DNA of 64,000 nt. Source: Myxococcota bacterium (lineage in GTDB: Bacteria > Myxococcota_A > UBA796). Positions 7,505 through 16,345 of the stretch are shown here, one piece after another (within the stretch, counting starts at the first letter, position 1; the number at the start of each line of letters is the position of its first letter). A model generated the notes under the pieces. That model saw nothing but the letters and a program-made list of their open reading frames with translations, was not told where the DNA came from and searched no databases. The stretch is taken from assembly GCA_029251165.1 (NCBI GenBank), contig JAQXDW010000146.1, forward strand, positions 1 to 64,000, given 5' to 3'. The translations under genes and the position numbers were made by a program.

Positions 7505-8236
7505 ATGCGGCTTTCTCCCCTCGCTCTCCTGCCCGCTGCGCTGCTGATCGGCTGCACCACCGTGCAGGACTCGTTCTCCGATCAGCTGTCGGCTTCTGGA
7601 GTGGATGTGATCTCCGCAAGCCTCGACAGCAGCTCGCTCAGCTACACCGGTCAGTCTACCGAGATGTTCACCATCGATGGTCGGAGCTGGGGCATGGCGA
7701 CCAAGAGGGACCGGGCCGAGGACCGCCTGAGCGGCAACGAATACAGCTACGGCCTCTCCGGCAATGCGCTGCTGCTTGCGAGCAGCTCCGATGCGGGGCT
7801 GGCTGGTGTGGACTTCGACATCTTCGGTCCCGCTGCGATGAACACCTCCTTGAACATCGAGAGCGGCAGCGTCGATCTGTCCAACATGATCGGCTACCAG
7901 CAGGTCACTGCGGATCGCATCGACGTGACCGATCTCTACGGCAGCGTCGACCTCCTGGCGACCTCCGGCAGCATCGACGCTGAGGTCTTCCCGGGGCCTG
8001 GCGACAGCGTCCGCGTCGAGTCCTGGAGCGGCGATGTCGAGCTGACCCTGCCCTGGGGTGGAGCCTACGACATCCAGGTCTGGGGCGACCCGGAGTACAG
8101 CATGCTGGTTGAGGATCTTGGATTCTACTCCTCCGCCACGGCACCGGCGTACTTCGCGGGTGTCTCTGGGAGCGGGGCGACTCGGGTGGATGTGTTCGTC
8201 ACTGGCGGCAGCGTGACGGTCCGCTCGGCCTGGTAG
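7505..8236 (+). CDS. Lipoprotein, DUF4097-like beta-solenoid
   Basis: A 243-residue lipoprotein. The signal peptide MRLSPLALLPAALLIGC has a clear lipobox, and a GAGG ribosome site lies six bases before this ATG, so it is preferred over an ATG 12 bases upstream. The mature part has repeated short strands (SGSVDLSN, YGSVDLLATSGSIDAE, SWSGDVELTLP) like the DUF4097 beta-helix family. Role unknown. Confidence 0.75.
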   Translation: MRLSPLALLPAALLIGCTTVQDSFSDQLSASGVDVISASLDSSSLSYTGQSTEMFTIDGRSWGMATKRDRAEDRLSGNEYSYGLSGNALLLASSSDAGLAGVDFDIFGPAAMNTSLNIESGSVDLSNMIGYQQVTADRIDVTDLYGSVDLLATSGSIDAEVFPGPGDSVRVESWSGDVELTLPWGGAYDIQVWGDPEYSMLVEDLGFYSSATAPAYFAGVSGSGATRVDVFVTGGSVTVRSAW

Positions 8237-8304
8237 GTCGCTGTCGTTGGCCCATCGCTGCATCCGCACCGGCTTGGTTCTCGCTCCCGACATACGCTGT
8301 CTCG

Positions 8305-10215
8305 ATGACGGGCACCCCGCACCGACGGTGCATCACCCTCACCGGCACAGACCGCAGCACCCGCAGCCGCGCTGAGGTGCTGGTCGCAGACCTCGCCTCT
8401 GTGCTCTGGGTCGGCAGCGACGACACCCCGCCGCGGCGGGTTCGACGCCTCCTGGGGGCCAGCCACGACGCCGTCGTCCTCAGCCTGCACGACGGCCTCA
8501 GCGCCGATGTCCTCGCTCAGTGCGCTGGGTTCGTCCGGGGCGGCGGTGCCCTCATCCTTCGCGTCCCGCCCGCGCCGGTCCCGTCACCCGCGCTGGCGGC
8601 GGCCCCCTTCACCCCAGCCGACGTCACGACGCGCCTGTGGCAGCGCATCCTGCACCGCTTTCCTGCCGAGCCGGACCCTGCTCCGCTCGCGCCGCCGCCC
8701 GCCGTCACCGCTGGCACCCCTGAGCAGGCCGCGACCGTGGCTGCCCTCCAGGCCATCCTGTCTGCGGAATCTTCCACGCTGGTTGGCCTCACCGCCGACC
8801 GTGGACGGGGAAAATCGGCCGCGCTCGGGCTCGCGATTCGTCACCTCAAGCGGCCGGTCGTGGTCAGCGCTGACCACCCCGACGCGGCTGCGGAGGTGCT
8901 GCGGTTCGCGGCTCCTGCCGCGCCTCGCTTTCTGCCGCCGGCTGCCCTGCTCAAGCCGACCGGTGCTGCGGTCATCCTCATCGACGAGGCCGCTCGCCTC
9001 TCGGTCTCCCTTCTCGATGCCATCGTCCGCGCCAACCCTTCGGCATGCATCGTCTTCGCCACCACCACTCGGGGCTACGAGGGGACCGGGCAGGGGTTTG
9101 CGCTGCGGTTCTTGGTGGACCTGGCCCGCTATGGTCGGCCTGTTCATCACCACACCCTGTCCGCGCCGATCCGCTGGTCGGCGGACGATCCGCTGGAGGA
9201 GGCCCTCTTCGATGCGCTGGCGCTGTCGGCGACACCCGCTGCCGCGGTCGGTGAGGGCGCAGCGTACCCGGTCCGGCTCGACCGCGACCGGCTCGCCGCA
9301 GATCCGCAGTGCCTCAGCGATGTCTTCGGTCTGCTCCTCCACGCGCACTACCGGACCACCCCAGAGGACCTCCACCGCATCCTCGATGCGCCCAACCTTC
9401 GCCTCCACGCGATGCTCATGGATGCTCGGGTGGTTGCAGTCTGTCTGGTCGCGATCGAGGGCGGGCTGTCATCGGATCGCTGCGCGCAGCTCGCCAGCGG
9501 TGCCCAGCGGATCCGGGGACATGCGCTGCCGGACACCCTGATGAGCCACGCCAGCCAGCCGACTTCGGGGAGGCTGACCATGATCCGCAGTGTGCGCATC
9601 GCCACCCACCCTGAGCACCGTCGCCGAGGCCTCGCCGCAGCGCTCGTTGCGTCGATCCACGACCACTACCAGCCGGACCTGTTCGGCACCCTCTTCGGCG
9701 CGACGCCTTCGGTCATGCGGCTGCGGCGTCGGCTGGGGTATCGGCTGGTGCGGGTCGGCGCGGCCCGGGGGAGCCGGACTGGCGAGCCGACTGCGGTGAT
9801 GATCCGGCCAGTCTCGGCTGCGGCGACGGCGCTGGTGGCCGAGCTTCAGGCGGACCTCGCCGCAGAGCTGCCTGGACTGGTCGCGCTGATGGCAGCAGAG
9901 GGACCGCTGAGCCCGGCGCTGGTGGCGGCGTTCTCGGCAGGACTCCCCGCAGCCGCACCGCCCGACCCGGCTCGCCTCGCGGCCCGTCTCGCCAGCTACC
10001 TGTCTGGTCCCTGCCACTTTGAGGCGGCGGCCCTGGCAGTGCAGCACGCCATCGCCGACGCTGACCTCAGCACGCGCCCAGCCGTCGAGCAGCGCCTGAT
10101 CGCAGATCGGGTCGTTGCGCCCGTCTCCTGGGCGACGGCAGCACATGCCGCAGGCCTGTCGGTCCCGGCAGCCCAGCGGGCACTGAAGCGAGCGCTGCGT
10201 GCACTCCTGGCATAG
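8305..10215 (+). CDS. tmcA: tRNA(Met) cytidine acetyltransferase TmcA
   Basis: A 636-residue enzyme that uses acetyl-CoA and ATP to make N4-acetylcytidine at the wobble base of elongator tRNA(Met). An N-terminal TmcA domain is followed by a helicase-like ATPase with a Walker A-like TADRGRGKSAALG (about 164-176) and a Walker B-like VILIDEAARL. Then comes a GNAT domain with RIATHPEHRRRGLAAALV (about 431-448), the acetyl-CoA-binding loop, and a C-terminal helical tRNA-binding region. Domain order and length fit TmcA well. Confidence 0.93.
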   Translation: MTGTPHRRCITLTGTDRSTRSRAEVLVADLASVLWVGSDDTPPRRVRRLLGASHDAVVLSLHDGLSADVLAQCAGFVRGGGALILRVPPAPVPSPALAAAPFTPADVTTRLWQRILHRFPAEPDPAPLAPPPAVTAGTPEQAATVAALQAILSAESSTLVGLTADRGRGKSAALGLAIRHLKRPVVVSADHPDAAAEVLRFAAPAAPRFLPPAALLKPTGAAVILIDEAARLSVSLLDAIVRANPSACIVFATTTRGYEGTGQGFALRFLVDLARYGRPVHHHTLSAPIRWSADDPLEEALFDALALSATPAAAVGEGAAYPVRLDRDRLAADPQCLSDVFGLLLHAHYRTTPEDLHRILDAPNLRLHAMLMDARVVAVCLVAIEGGLSSDRCAQLASGAQRIRGHALPDTLMSHASQPTSGRLTMIRSVRIATHPEHRRRGLAAALVASIHDHYQPDLFGTLFGATPSVMRLRRRLGYRLVRVGAARGSRTGEPTAVMIRPVSAAATALVAELQADLAAELPGLVALMAAEGPLSPALVAAFSAGLPAAAPPDPARLAARLASYLSGPCHFEAAALAVQHAIADADLSTRPAVEQRLIADRVVAPVSWATAAHAAGLSVPAAQRALKRALRALLA

Positions 10216-10224
10216 ATCGCCGCC

Positions 10225-10755
10225 ATGAAGCCCCTCATCGAAGTCGTTCAGTTCATCCCGGTCCTCACCCTGGCAGCGGGCTTCGTGCTTGCCGGCGAGA
10301 TCGACCTGTCGGTGGCCGCGGCCCGGTTCGCGATCGCTGCCGTGCTTGCGGTGCTCATCGTCGGCGGGCTGACCTGGAAGAAGGTGAGGCTGAACCCGTT
10401 CCTGGTCGGCGCAGACCTGTGGCTGCTGGTCGGAGCGGTCAGCTTCAACCTTCCGATCGAGCCGGTCAAGGCGGCGATGGTGGCGGCGGGCGGTGGGGGC
10501 ATCTTCGTCGGCGCGCTGCTGGTCGGGCTGGCCTACACGCTCACCCAGCCGGAGGGCTATCTCGGTGTGGTGTCGGACAAGACCCGCCCGCTGTCGGTGG
10601 TGCTGCTGGTGCTCACTGCTGCCGGCGCAGCCTGGGCTGTGGCCCACCCCGACAGCATCCGGCTCGGGGCCGCGCTCCCGTTCATCGCGGTGAACGTTCT
10701 TCGTCGCGTGATGGGTCGGATCGTGAGCCGGCAGGGAGCTATACTCCCGGAATGA
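10225..10755 (+). CDS. Polytopic membrane protein, unknown function
   Basis: A 176-residue protein with about five or six membrane segments (roughly 8-24, 30-48, 60-75, 88-110, 120-138, 145-160). The layout recalls intracellular septation protein A-like proteins, but there is no diagnostic motif. It starts nine bases after tmcA stops, and its TGA overlaps the start of the next small gene (ATGA). Confidence 0.7.
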   Translation: MKPLIEVVQFIPVLTLAAGFVLAGEIDLSVAAARFAIAAVLAVLIVGGLTWKKVRLNPFLVGADLWLLVGAVSFNLPIEPVKAAMVAAGGGGIFVGALLVGLAYTLTQPEGYLGVVSDKTRPLSVVLLVLTAAGAAWAVAHPDSIRLGAALPFIAVNVLRRVMGRIVSRQGAILPE

Positions 10756-10940
10756 ATATCACCGGCATGTTCGCCTTCTTCGGGATGCCGCTCGTCGCCA
10801 TTCTGCTCGGCAGGATCATCGGCAAGCGCGACCCGCTCACGTCTCCAGAGCTGGAGGTCCGCCGCCTCGAAGCCAGCACGACGCGGAGCTCGGTGGACAG
10901 CGCGAAGGCCGGGCTGTACCGCCTGGCAGCGTCGCAGTAA
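10752..10940 (+). CDS. Small single-pass membrane protein, 62 aa
   Basis: A 62-residue protein MNITGMFAFFGMPLVAILLG... with one N-terminal membrane helix (about 3-20) and a charged, helical tail (SPELEVRRLEAS). The ATG overlaps the stop of the upstream membrane protein gene (ATGA), the usual sign of coupled translation; the next gene starts three bases after its stop. It may work with the upstream protein. Not recognised. Confidence 0.7.
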   Translation: MNITGMFAFFGMPLVAILLGRIIGKRDPLTSPELEVRRLEASTTRSSVDSAKAGLYRLAASQ

Positions 10941-10943
10941 GCC

Positions 10944-12506
10944 ATGCTTTTCCTCACCCTGCTCGCCTGCGGCGACAAGACGACCGCTGAGCCTGAGCCG
11001 GATACCGCAGCCGGTGTGCTGCCAGAGCGCACCGTCCTCATCGCGCCGTTCTTGCAGTCCACCACCTCCAGCGCCACTGCGATCCTCTGGATGACCGACG
11101 AGGGCGAGGAAAGCCGGGTGTCGTTCGGGCTGACCGACGGGCTGGGGCTGACCGCGACCGGGACTGCAGAGACCGAGGGCGGCACCGGGATCATGCACAG
11201 CGTCTCGCTCACCGGACTGCCGCCGGACTCTGACGTCTACTACCAGGTCCACACCGACGGCTCTACGAGCCCGATCCAGCGCTTCCACACCCCGCCAGAG
11301 TCCGGCGAGGCGGCGGAGTTTCTCATCGTCGCCATGTCAGACATGCAGCGCGACGACAGCCACCCGGAGACGTTCGCCGAGCTGGTCTCCGATGGGGTGC
11401 TGCCCTACATCGCCGACGAGTACGGCGGCGAGCCGGCAGACCACGTCGGCATGGTCCTCATCCCCGGCGATCTCGTCGACAGCGGCTGGCTGTACACCGA
11501 CTGGCTCGACGACTTCTTCGCGGGTGCCGCGCCGCTGATCGGGCAGTCTACCCTCTGGCCGGTTCCCGGCAACCACGAGTCCAACTCCCCCCTGTTCTTT
11601 CGCTACTTCCAGCTCCCCGAGAACGGCACCCCCGGCTACGAGGAACACTGGTGGTGGGCGGACTATGGGCGGGTGAGGGTGTTCGGGCTCGACAGCAACG
11701 GTTCCTACGGCGCGACCACCCAGTTGGAGTGGCTGGAGACCGAGCTCACCGCGACCTGCACCGACGACGGCGTCGACATGGTCATCGCCCAGCTCCACCA
11801 TCCCTATCTCTCCGAGGTCTGGGTTCCGGGTGAGCTGGACTTCACGGGAGAGGTCATCACCCGGCTGGAGTCGTTCACCACCGACTGCGGCCGGCCGTCG
11901 GTCCACCTGTTCGGACACACCCACGCCTACAGCCGAGGCCAGTCGCGAGATCACCGACACCTCTGGGTCAACGTCGCCAGCGCCGGGGGCGCGCTGGATC
12001 GGTGGGGCGGCAGCGAGCAGGCGGACTACGAGCAGTTCACCGTCAGCCAGGATGAGTACGGGTTTGTTGTCCTGGACGTCGACGCCGAGGGCCTCGGGCT
12101 CACCCGGATCAGCCGGGGCACCCCAGAGGAGCCGCTGGACAACGTGGTCCGAGATTCCCTCCGCATCCCGCTGACCCCCACCCCGCCGGCCACACCCGTC
12201 GCGACATCAAGCGCGGTCGGCGAGGTCATCGTGCTCACGGGCTCCGCATTCTCTGACGACGGGGCGCACGGCGCGAGCCACTGGGAGGTCGCGCAGGACT
12301 GCTCGGACTTCACCGAGCCCCTCGTCAGCGAGTGGGTGCAGCACCAGAACGAGTTCGGGGGGGTGGACACCCAGGAGGGCGACGACCTGACCGACGTCTC
12401 GCTCAGCCCGCTGCCGGCAGGAAGCTACTGCTGGCGGGTCCGCTACCGAGACCAGGGACTCTCCTGGAGCGACTGGTCGGACTCTGCGGAGCTGGTGGTT
12501 CCCTGA
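10944..12506 (+). CDS. Purple acid phosphatase-like metallophosphoesterase lipoprotein
   Basis: A 520-residue lipoprotein with a very short signal (MLFLTLLAC, lipid Cys at 9). A fibronectin-like N-terminal domain (about 30-115) is followed by a calcineurin-type phosphoesterase domain. Metal-ligand motifs are visible: SDMQ as an altered first motif, then LIPGDLVDSG, VPGNHES, QLHHPYL and FGHTHAYSRGQ. The order is that of purple acid phosphatases. A C-terminal domain (about 400-520) ends the protein. It would hydrolyse phosphate esters in the envelope or outside the cell; the substrate is unknown. Confidence 0.85.
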   Translation: MLFLTLLACGDKTTAEPEPDTAAGVLPERTVLIAPFLQSTTSSATAILWMTDEGEESRVSFGLTDGLGLTATGTAETEGGTGIMHSVSLTGLPPDSDVYYQVHTDGSTSPIQRFHTPPESGEAAEFLIVAMSDMQRDDSHPETFAELVSDGVLPYIADEYGGEPADHVGMVLIPGDLVDSGWLYTDWLDDFFAGAAPLIGQSTLWPVPGNHESNSPLFFRYFQLPENGTPGYEEHWWWADYGRVRVFGLDSNGSYGATTQLEWLETELTATCTDDGVDMVIAQLHHPYLSEVWVPGELDFTGEVITRLESFTTDCGRPSVHLFGHTHAYSRGQSRDHRHLWVNVASAGGALDRWGGSEQADYEQFTVSQDEYGFVVLDVDAEGLGLTRISRGTPEEPLDNVVRDSLRIPLTPTPPATPVATSSAVGEVIVLTGSAFSDDGAHGASHWEVAQDCSDFTEPLVSEWVQHQNEFGGVDTQEGDDLTDVSLSPLPAGSYCWRVRYRDQGLSWSDWSDSAELVVP

Positions 12507-12529
12507 GCTCTGGGCCCTGTCGGTCCGGC

Positions 12530-13036
12530 TCAGTCGATCCAGCGGACGGTGATCTCGAACAGCTCACCGCACTCATTGAGTCCGGCGGCGTCGGGGTTGG
12601 TCTGGTGGGTGCGGACGCTGAAGCCGGTGAGGTTGAGGTAGTCGAGCACGGTCTGGGCAGCGACATGGGGGATCTCTGTGCACCAGATGACGACCTCCGG
12701 ATCGCCGGTGTATTCCCACTCCGTGTCGCAATCGACGATCATGCCGACGGCCTCCAGCTTGTCACAGGCGGTGCGGTCAGGGGGGTTGACCAGCCAGATC
12801 TGGCGGCCCTCCAGGGACGCCATGGAGAAGCCAGCTGCAGAGATGTTGCCGCGCTTGGCATCGGAGACTTCGTTGATGGCGTCCCAGTCGATCTCGGCGA
12901 CATCAGACTCATCTTGCTGAGCCTCCTCGACGAGGCCAGCGATCTCCTCCGCCAGCTCGGGGGAGCTGCCGCCAGCCAGGACAATGAACCCGGACAGTGC
13001 GGCGAGGGAGAGGATCGTGCGCTGAGTGCTGGACAT
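12530..13036 (-). CDS. Exported hypothetical protein
   Basis: A 168-residue protein with an N-terminal hydrophobic signal (TILSLAALSGFIVLAGG) and an acidic mature part with four Cys in the C-terminal half (TACDKL, IVDCDTEW, VIWCTEIP, NECGELF). The ATG at 13036 has GGAG six to seven bases upstream and is preferred to one 60 bases earlier. No family recognised. It is convergent with the phosphatase gene. Confidence 0.7.
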   Translation of the reverse strand: MSSTQRTILSLAALSGFIVLAGGSSPELAEEIAGLVEEAQQDESDVAEIDWDAINEVSDAKRGNISAAGFSMASLEGRQIWLVNPPDRTACDKLEAVGMIVDCDTEWEYTGDPEVVIWCTEIPHVAAQTVLDYLNLTGFSVRTHQTNPDAAGLNECGELFEITVRWID

Positions 13037-13131
13037 GCGTGCTCCACATCGAAGTGAGCCCGTCTCGTAGCCGTACACTGATCGTCTTGCAATCACAGCG
13101 TCTTAAAATGATTATGGGCGACGAGCGAGCC

Positions 13132-14556
13132 TCAGCTGAGTCCCTGTGGCTTGAGGAGGCCGCGCTCACGTGCCCGCGTCAGCATTGCCCTGTGCAGGTC
13201 GTCGAGCCGATCCCGACGGTCGGTGTGTGGCATGTTTCGACGCACCCAGTCCGCCAGCTCGGTCTGACCATGGACGTCGCCATACATGCACTCGCTGGGC
13301 AGGGTCTCGAAGGCTGGTGCATCAAAAGCCGGAATGGTCGGCGGGCTGATCGGCTCGTAGGCATCCATGCGCTCGGTGTCGAGGCAGGAGGCGATGGAGT
13401 TTGCGGTGGCAATTCGGGTGTTCCAGGGTTCGATGCCGAACCGATCGCAGACGTACTTGAGCACCGAGGCGTGGTCGTAGACGGTGGAGTCGGTGGTCTG
13501 CTTGACCCACGGGCCGATCAGCAGGGCAGGGATCCGAAAGCCGAGCTGATCGAAGCCGAGGTCGGCGTAGTCGTCTTCGACCTTCGGCGGCGGCACGTGG
13601 TCGTAGAACCCGCCGTGCTCGTCGTAGCTGATGACCAGCAGGGTCCGCTCCCACTGCGGGCTGCTCACCAGCGCCTCGTAGACCAGCGCGATGAACAGCT
13701 GGCCGAGCTTGATGTGGTGCGGAGGATGATCATCGTTGTAGGAGAAGCCGGGATCAACCCAGGTGAACGCCGGCAGCTCGCCGTCCTCAGCGGCGGCGAA
13801 GAAGTCCTCGATGAGCCCGACGCGGTCCTCGTCCCAGTGGTCCTTGAGGAGCCCGAAGAACGGAACATCGGTGTAGAAGTAGCGCCAGTCCTCGCCGACC
13901 TCGCGGAGTGCCTGGTAGATCGAGCGCTGGTCGTAGCCCTCCAGGGGCAGGTCGTTTCCGATGACGCCCTTGCTGGAGGCAGTGTGTCCGTAGAGGCGGT
14001 TGGGCCAGGTCGAGGACATCACCGAGCAGAAGAAGCGGTCGGGTACGCAGAAGTGGTCGGCGAGGGTGTAGTGGGCGGGGAGGTCGTCGCGGGTGTAGTA
14101 GCCCATGCTCCAGCCGGTCTCGCCGCTCTCGACGACCTCGGAGCTGTCGTGGGTGGAGACGAAGCCGTCGTTGGCACCGTCGTTGAACTGTGCGTGGCTG
14201 GAGGACCAGCCGTGCGGCGGATCGACCTGACAGTCTGCGGTGAGGTGCTCGGGGGAGTAGGGCACGCCCTCGGCGTCGTGGTTGACCTCCTCGCCGGTGA
14301 GACCGTCGACATCGGAGCGGCCTTCTTCGAGGGAGAGGGCGCCGAGGTAGTGGTCGAAGCTGCGGTTCTCCATCATCAGGACGACGACATGGTCGATGCC
14401 CGCTTCCTTCAGCTCGGCGGCAGTCGCGGTGTCGTGCGTGGTGCCGCAGCCGGGGAGACCCGCGAGGGCGATGCCCGCTGCGCCACCACGAAGAACGGCA
14501 CGCCGGGGGATGGTGTGGTCCTGAGGTGACGGATTGTTTTGTTCATCCCTGCTCAT
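13132..14556 (-). CDS. Tat-exported phosphoesterase, phospholipase C / acid phosphatase family
   Basis: A 474-residue enzyme of the PF04185 family. It starts with a Tat signal (PRRAVLRGGAAGIALAGLPGC) that also ends in a lipobox-like Cys. Family motifs are VVVLMMENRSFDHYLG (about 56-71), DGLTGEE, WPNRLYGHTAS and SYDEHGGFYDHVPPP. Known members are secreted non-specific phospholipases C or acid phosphatases with an alkaline phosphatase-like fold. The substrate here cannot be told from sequence. Confidence 0.9.
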   Translation of the reverse strand: MSRDEQNNPSPQDHTIPRRAVLRGGAAGIALAGLPGCGTTHDTATAAELKEAGIDHVVVLMMENRSFDHYLGALSLEEGRSDVDGLTGEEVNHDAEGVPYSPEHLTADCQVDPPHGWSSSHAQFNDGANDGFVSTHDSSEVVESGETGWSMGYYTRDDLPAHYTLADHFCVPDRFFCSVMSSTWPNRLYGHTASSKGVIGNDLPLEGYDQRSIYQALREVGEDWRYFYTDVPFFGLLKDHWDEDRVGLIEDFFAAAEDGELPAFTWVDPGFSYNDDHPPHHIKLGQLFIALVYEALVSSPQWERTLLVISYDEHGGFYDHVPPPKVEDDYADLGFDQLGFRIPALLIGPWVKQTTDSTVYDHASVLKYVCDRFGIEPWNTRIATANSIASCLDTERMDAYEPISPPTIPAFDAPAFETLPSECMYGDVHGQTELADWVRRNMPHTDRRDRLDDLHRAMLTRARERGLLKPQGLS

Positions 14557-14712
14557 CTGAACGCTCCGGGTCTCGGGGAGTGTATCGTCGTTTTAGGGGA
14601 CTCACCCAGGAAACAAAGGCACGCATGAACCCGAACCTGCGGGGATGAGCGGGCATGTCTCCCGCCAGGACTCTTCGCTGCGCTGCTGGGCTTCGTGCGG
14701 GAAGGGGCGGGG

Positions 14713-15324
14713 TCAGGTTTTCCTCGGGAACCGCAGCACATCCGACGGAAGCGACTCTGCATCGGTCAATCGCGCCGCGATCGCTGCGAGCCGGGCTGCC
14801 GCAGCTGGGCGGGTGTCGTCCGTCATCGGCCGGAGCCGACTGCGGCGGGGAGCAGCCTGACCCAGCCGGGGCTGCTGGTCGACTGCTGCCTGGGCCGCTC
14901 CGATGATGCCCTGGATGTCCAAGCGCAGGCGGCGCGCCTCGGAGAACAGCTCGGCGGTTTCTGGGGGGGGAGAGCGGCTGAGGGCGTCCAGTCGGGGGGC
15001 CAGCGCGTTGAAGTCGGTGACCAGCCGGCGGGCACTTCGGAGCTCCGGAGTCCGCGAGTCGGACTCGACGGCGCGGCGGTGTCGGGCGTGTCCGACAAGG
15101 AGCAGACCGAAGACCACCGCGCTGCCCAGGAGTCCGACGCCGACGGCTGAGCGGGCTCCGGCGGGCAAGGCGATCACCGCGAGGATCGGACCGAGGATGA
15201 GGACTCCCCACCCCAGCGGGAGCCGGCTGACGTAGGCAGACAGCGCGGGGTCAGCATCTCGGGCGGCCGCCTCGACCGCTGCTGGCAGGGGGATGATGAG
15301 GTGGCCCACTTCAGGCAGGCTCAT
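14713..15324 (-). CDS. Hypothetical membrane protein with two-helix hairpin
   Basis: A 203-residue protein with two adjacent membrane helices (WGVLILGPILAVIALPA and VGVGLLGSAVVFGLLLVG) after about 35 residues, then a long Arg/Ala-rich helical cytoplasmic part. The ATG lies inside the end of the upstream gene (14-base overlap), so the two are probably co-translated. Not recognised. Confidence 0.65.
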   Translation of the reverse strand: MSLPEVGHLIIPLPAAVEAAARDADPALSAYVSRLPLGWGVLILGPILAVIALPAGARSAVGVGLLGSAVVFGLLLVGHARHRRAVESDSRTPELRSARRLVTDFNALAPRLDALSRSPPPETAELFSEARRLRLDIQGIIGAAQAAVDQQPRLGQAAPRRSRLRPMTDDTRPAAAARLAAIAARLTDAESLPSDVLRFPRKT

Positions 15325-15754
15325 CGCTCGTGGCGGCCGCGCTGACGTGACCGGACTTCGCGCGGTCTCCAAATGCCTTCGTTGCATCATGGATCTCTTG
15401 GAGCCCCTGGACTGCTCGGTCTACATCTGCGCGACTCGCGATCGAGCTGGTGAGCGTGCTCTCGTACACTTCCAGCTGCTCCTGCATCTCCATCAGCCTC
15501 TTGTCGATGAAGCCGTTCTCTTTCAGCCAGTGCCTGTGAACGGGGTCGCTGGATTTGAGCATCGAGGCAACGATCGCCGCCGCCGCTTCGGCGTCCCGGG
15601 CAAACGCTTCGTCCTCCATCATGCGCACATTCACGTCCATGAGCTCCTGGTACCCGATGCCTGGGACATCGTGGCCGTTCATGGAGCTCCAGACGTCAAA
15701 CAGTCCCGGCCAGCGCAGGCCGAGCGCTTCCAGCTGCACGATTGGATCGGTCAA
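15311..15754 (-). CDS. Hypothetical soluble helical protein (TTG start)
   Basis: A 147-residue acidic protein, mostly helical, with a possible coiled coil at about 85-125 (MEMQEQLEVYESTL, DVDRAVQGLQEIH). The start is TTG, but it follows a near-perfect AGGAGGTGA ribosome site with six bases between, which decides it. It overlaps the membrane-protein gene downstream by 14 bases, suggesting a soluble partner of that protein. Not recognised. Confidence 0.7.
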   Translation of the reverse strand: MTDPIVQLEALGLRWPGLFDVWSSMNGHDVPGIGYQELMDVNVRMMEDEAFARDAEAAAAIVASMLKSSDPVHRHWLKENGFIDKRLMEMQEQLEVYESTLTSSIASRADVDRAVQGLQEIHDATKAFGDRAKSGHVSAAATSDEPA

Positions 15755-15987
15755 GTGTCACCTCCTTGGTCTCCAAGACGTCACATGTACGCTCACACGG
15801 ACGCCTCCTCTCTGTATCGAGAAGTTTTTCATGGAGAAGCCGCCGTGCTCACCCTGGAGCCGCTGGGGTGGCAAGACGATGAGTCTCTGAAAGCCGAGAA
15901 CCGCTCTGCACCAAAACCGTGACATCTCATGAACAAGGCAAGCTTCTGGGGGGGTGGTGAGTATGTACAGCACAACCCGGGGGCGTC

Positions 15988-16182
15988 ATGAACTTCACGC
16001 ACAGCCCAGAGCGGATCCACACCGCAGCTGACCGGTCTTCTTCCGATCCGTTTGACGTGGTCCTCCGCCACCTCATCACCATCGAGAGCGCAGCTGCGGC
16101 CCGCCGGCGGGCTGTGAGAGAGGACGCCAGTCGTCGAGAAGCGCAGCTGTCGCTGTTTGACCGTCAGCTTCCCCTGTTCTGA
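15988..16182 (+). CDS. 64-residue protein with tandem beta-clamp-binding-like motifs
   Basis: A 64-residue, Arg-rich helical protein. The C-terminal twelve residues hold two copies of the pentapeptide that binds the DNA polymerase III sliding clamp: QLSLF at 53-57 (the consensus form) and QLPLF at 60-64 (the last five residues). A GGGGG-rich stretch precedes the ATG. It is isolated in a 600-bp region between divergent genes, upstream of an unrecognised gene at 16346. Clamp binding is an inference from the motif; such peptides are otherwise found in polymerases, MutS, Hda, ImuB and phage clamp inhibitors. Confidence 0.65.
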   Translation: MNFTHSPERIHTAADRSSSDPFDVVLRHLITIESAAAARRRAVREDASRREAQLSLFDRQLPLF

Positions 16183-16255
16183 GGCGCTCCCGCTCTGAAG
16201 ATGGCGGGGGTGGTCCGTGCGTCGTGCGGAAGGGCGGATTGAGGTCCTGAATTTC

Positions 16256-16272
16256 TGGACATAAACTGTCCA
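16256..16272. promoter_or_regulatory. 17-bp palindrome (candidate operator)
   Basis: TGGACA (16256-16261), five bases, TGTCCA (16267-16272): a perfect 6-base inverted repeat in an AT-richer stretch about 75 bases upstream of the ATG at 16346 and 75 bases after the 64-residue gene. Likely a repressor or activator site for the gene at 16346. Confidence 0.5.
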
Positions 16273-16345
16273 TATGGTTTTCGGATTCCTCCCGTAGTGG
16301 AGTTGATTCATGCGATGGCACTGCGCCATCGCTCCGGAGGAGACC

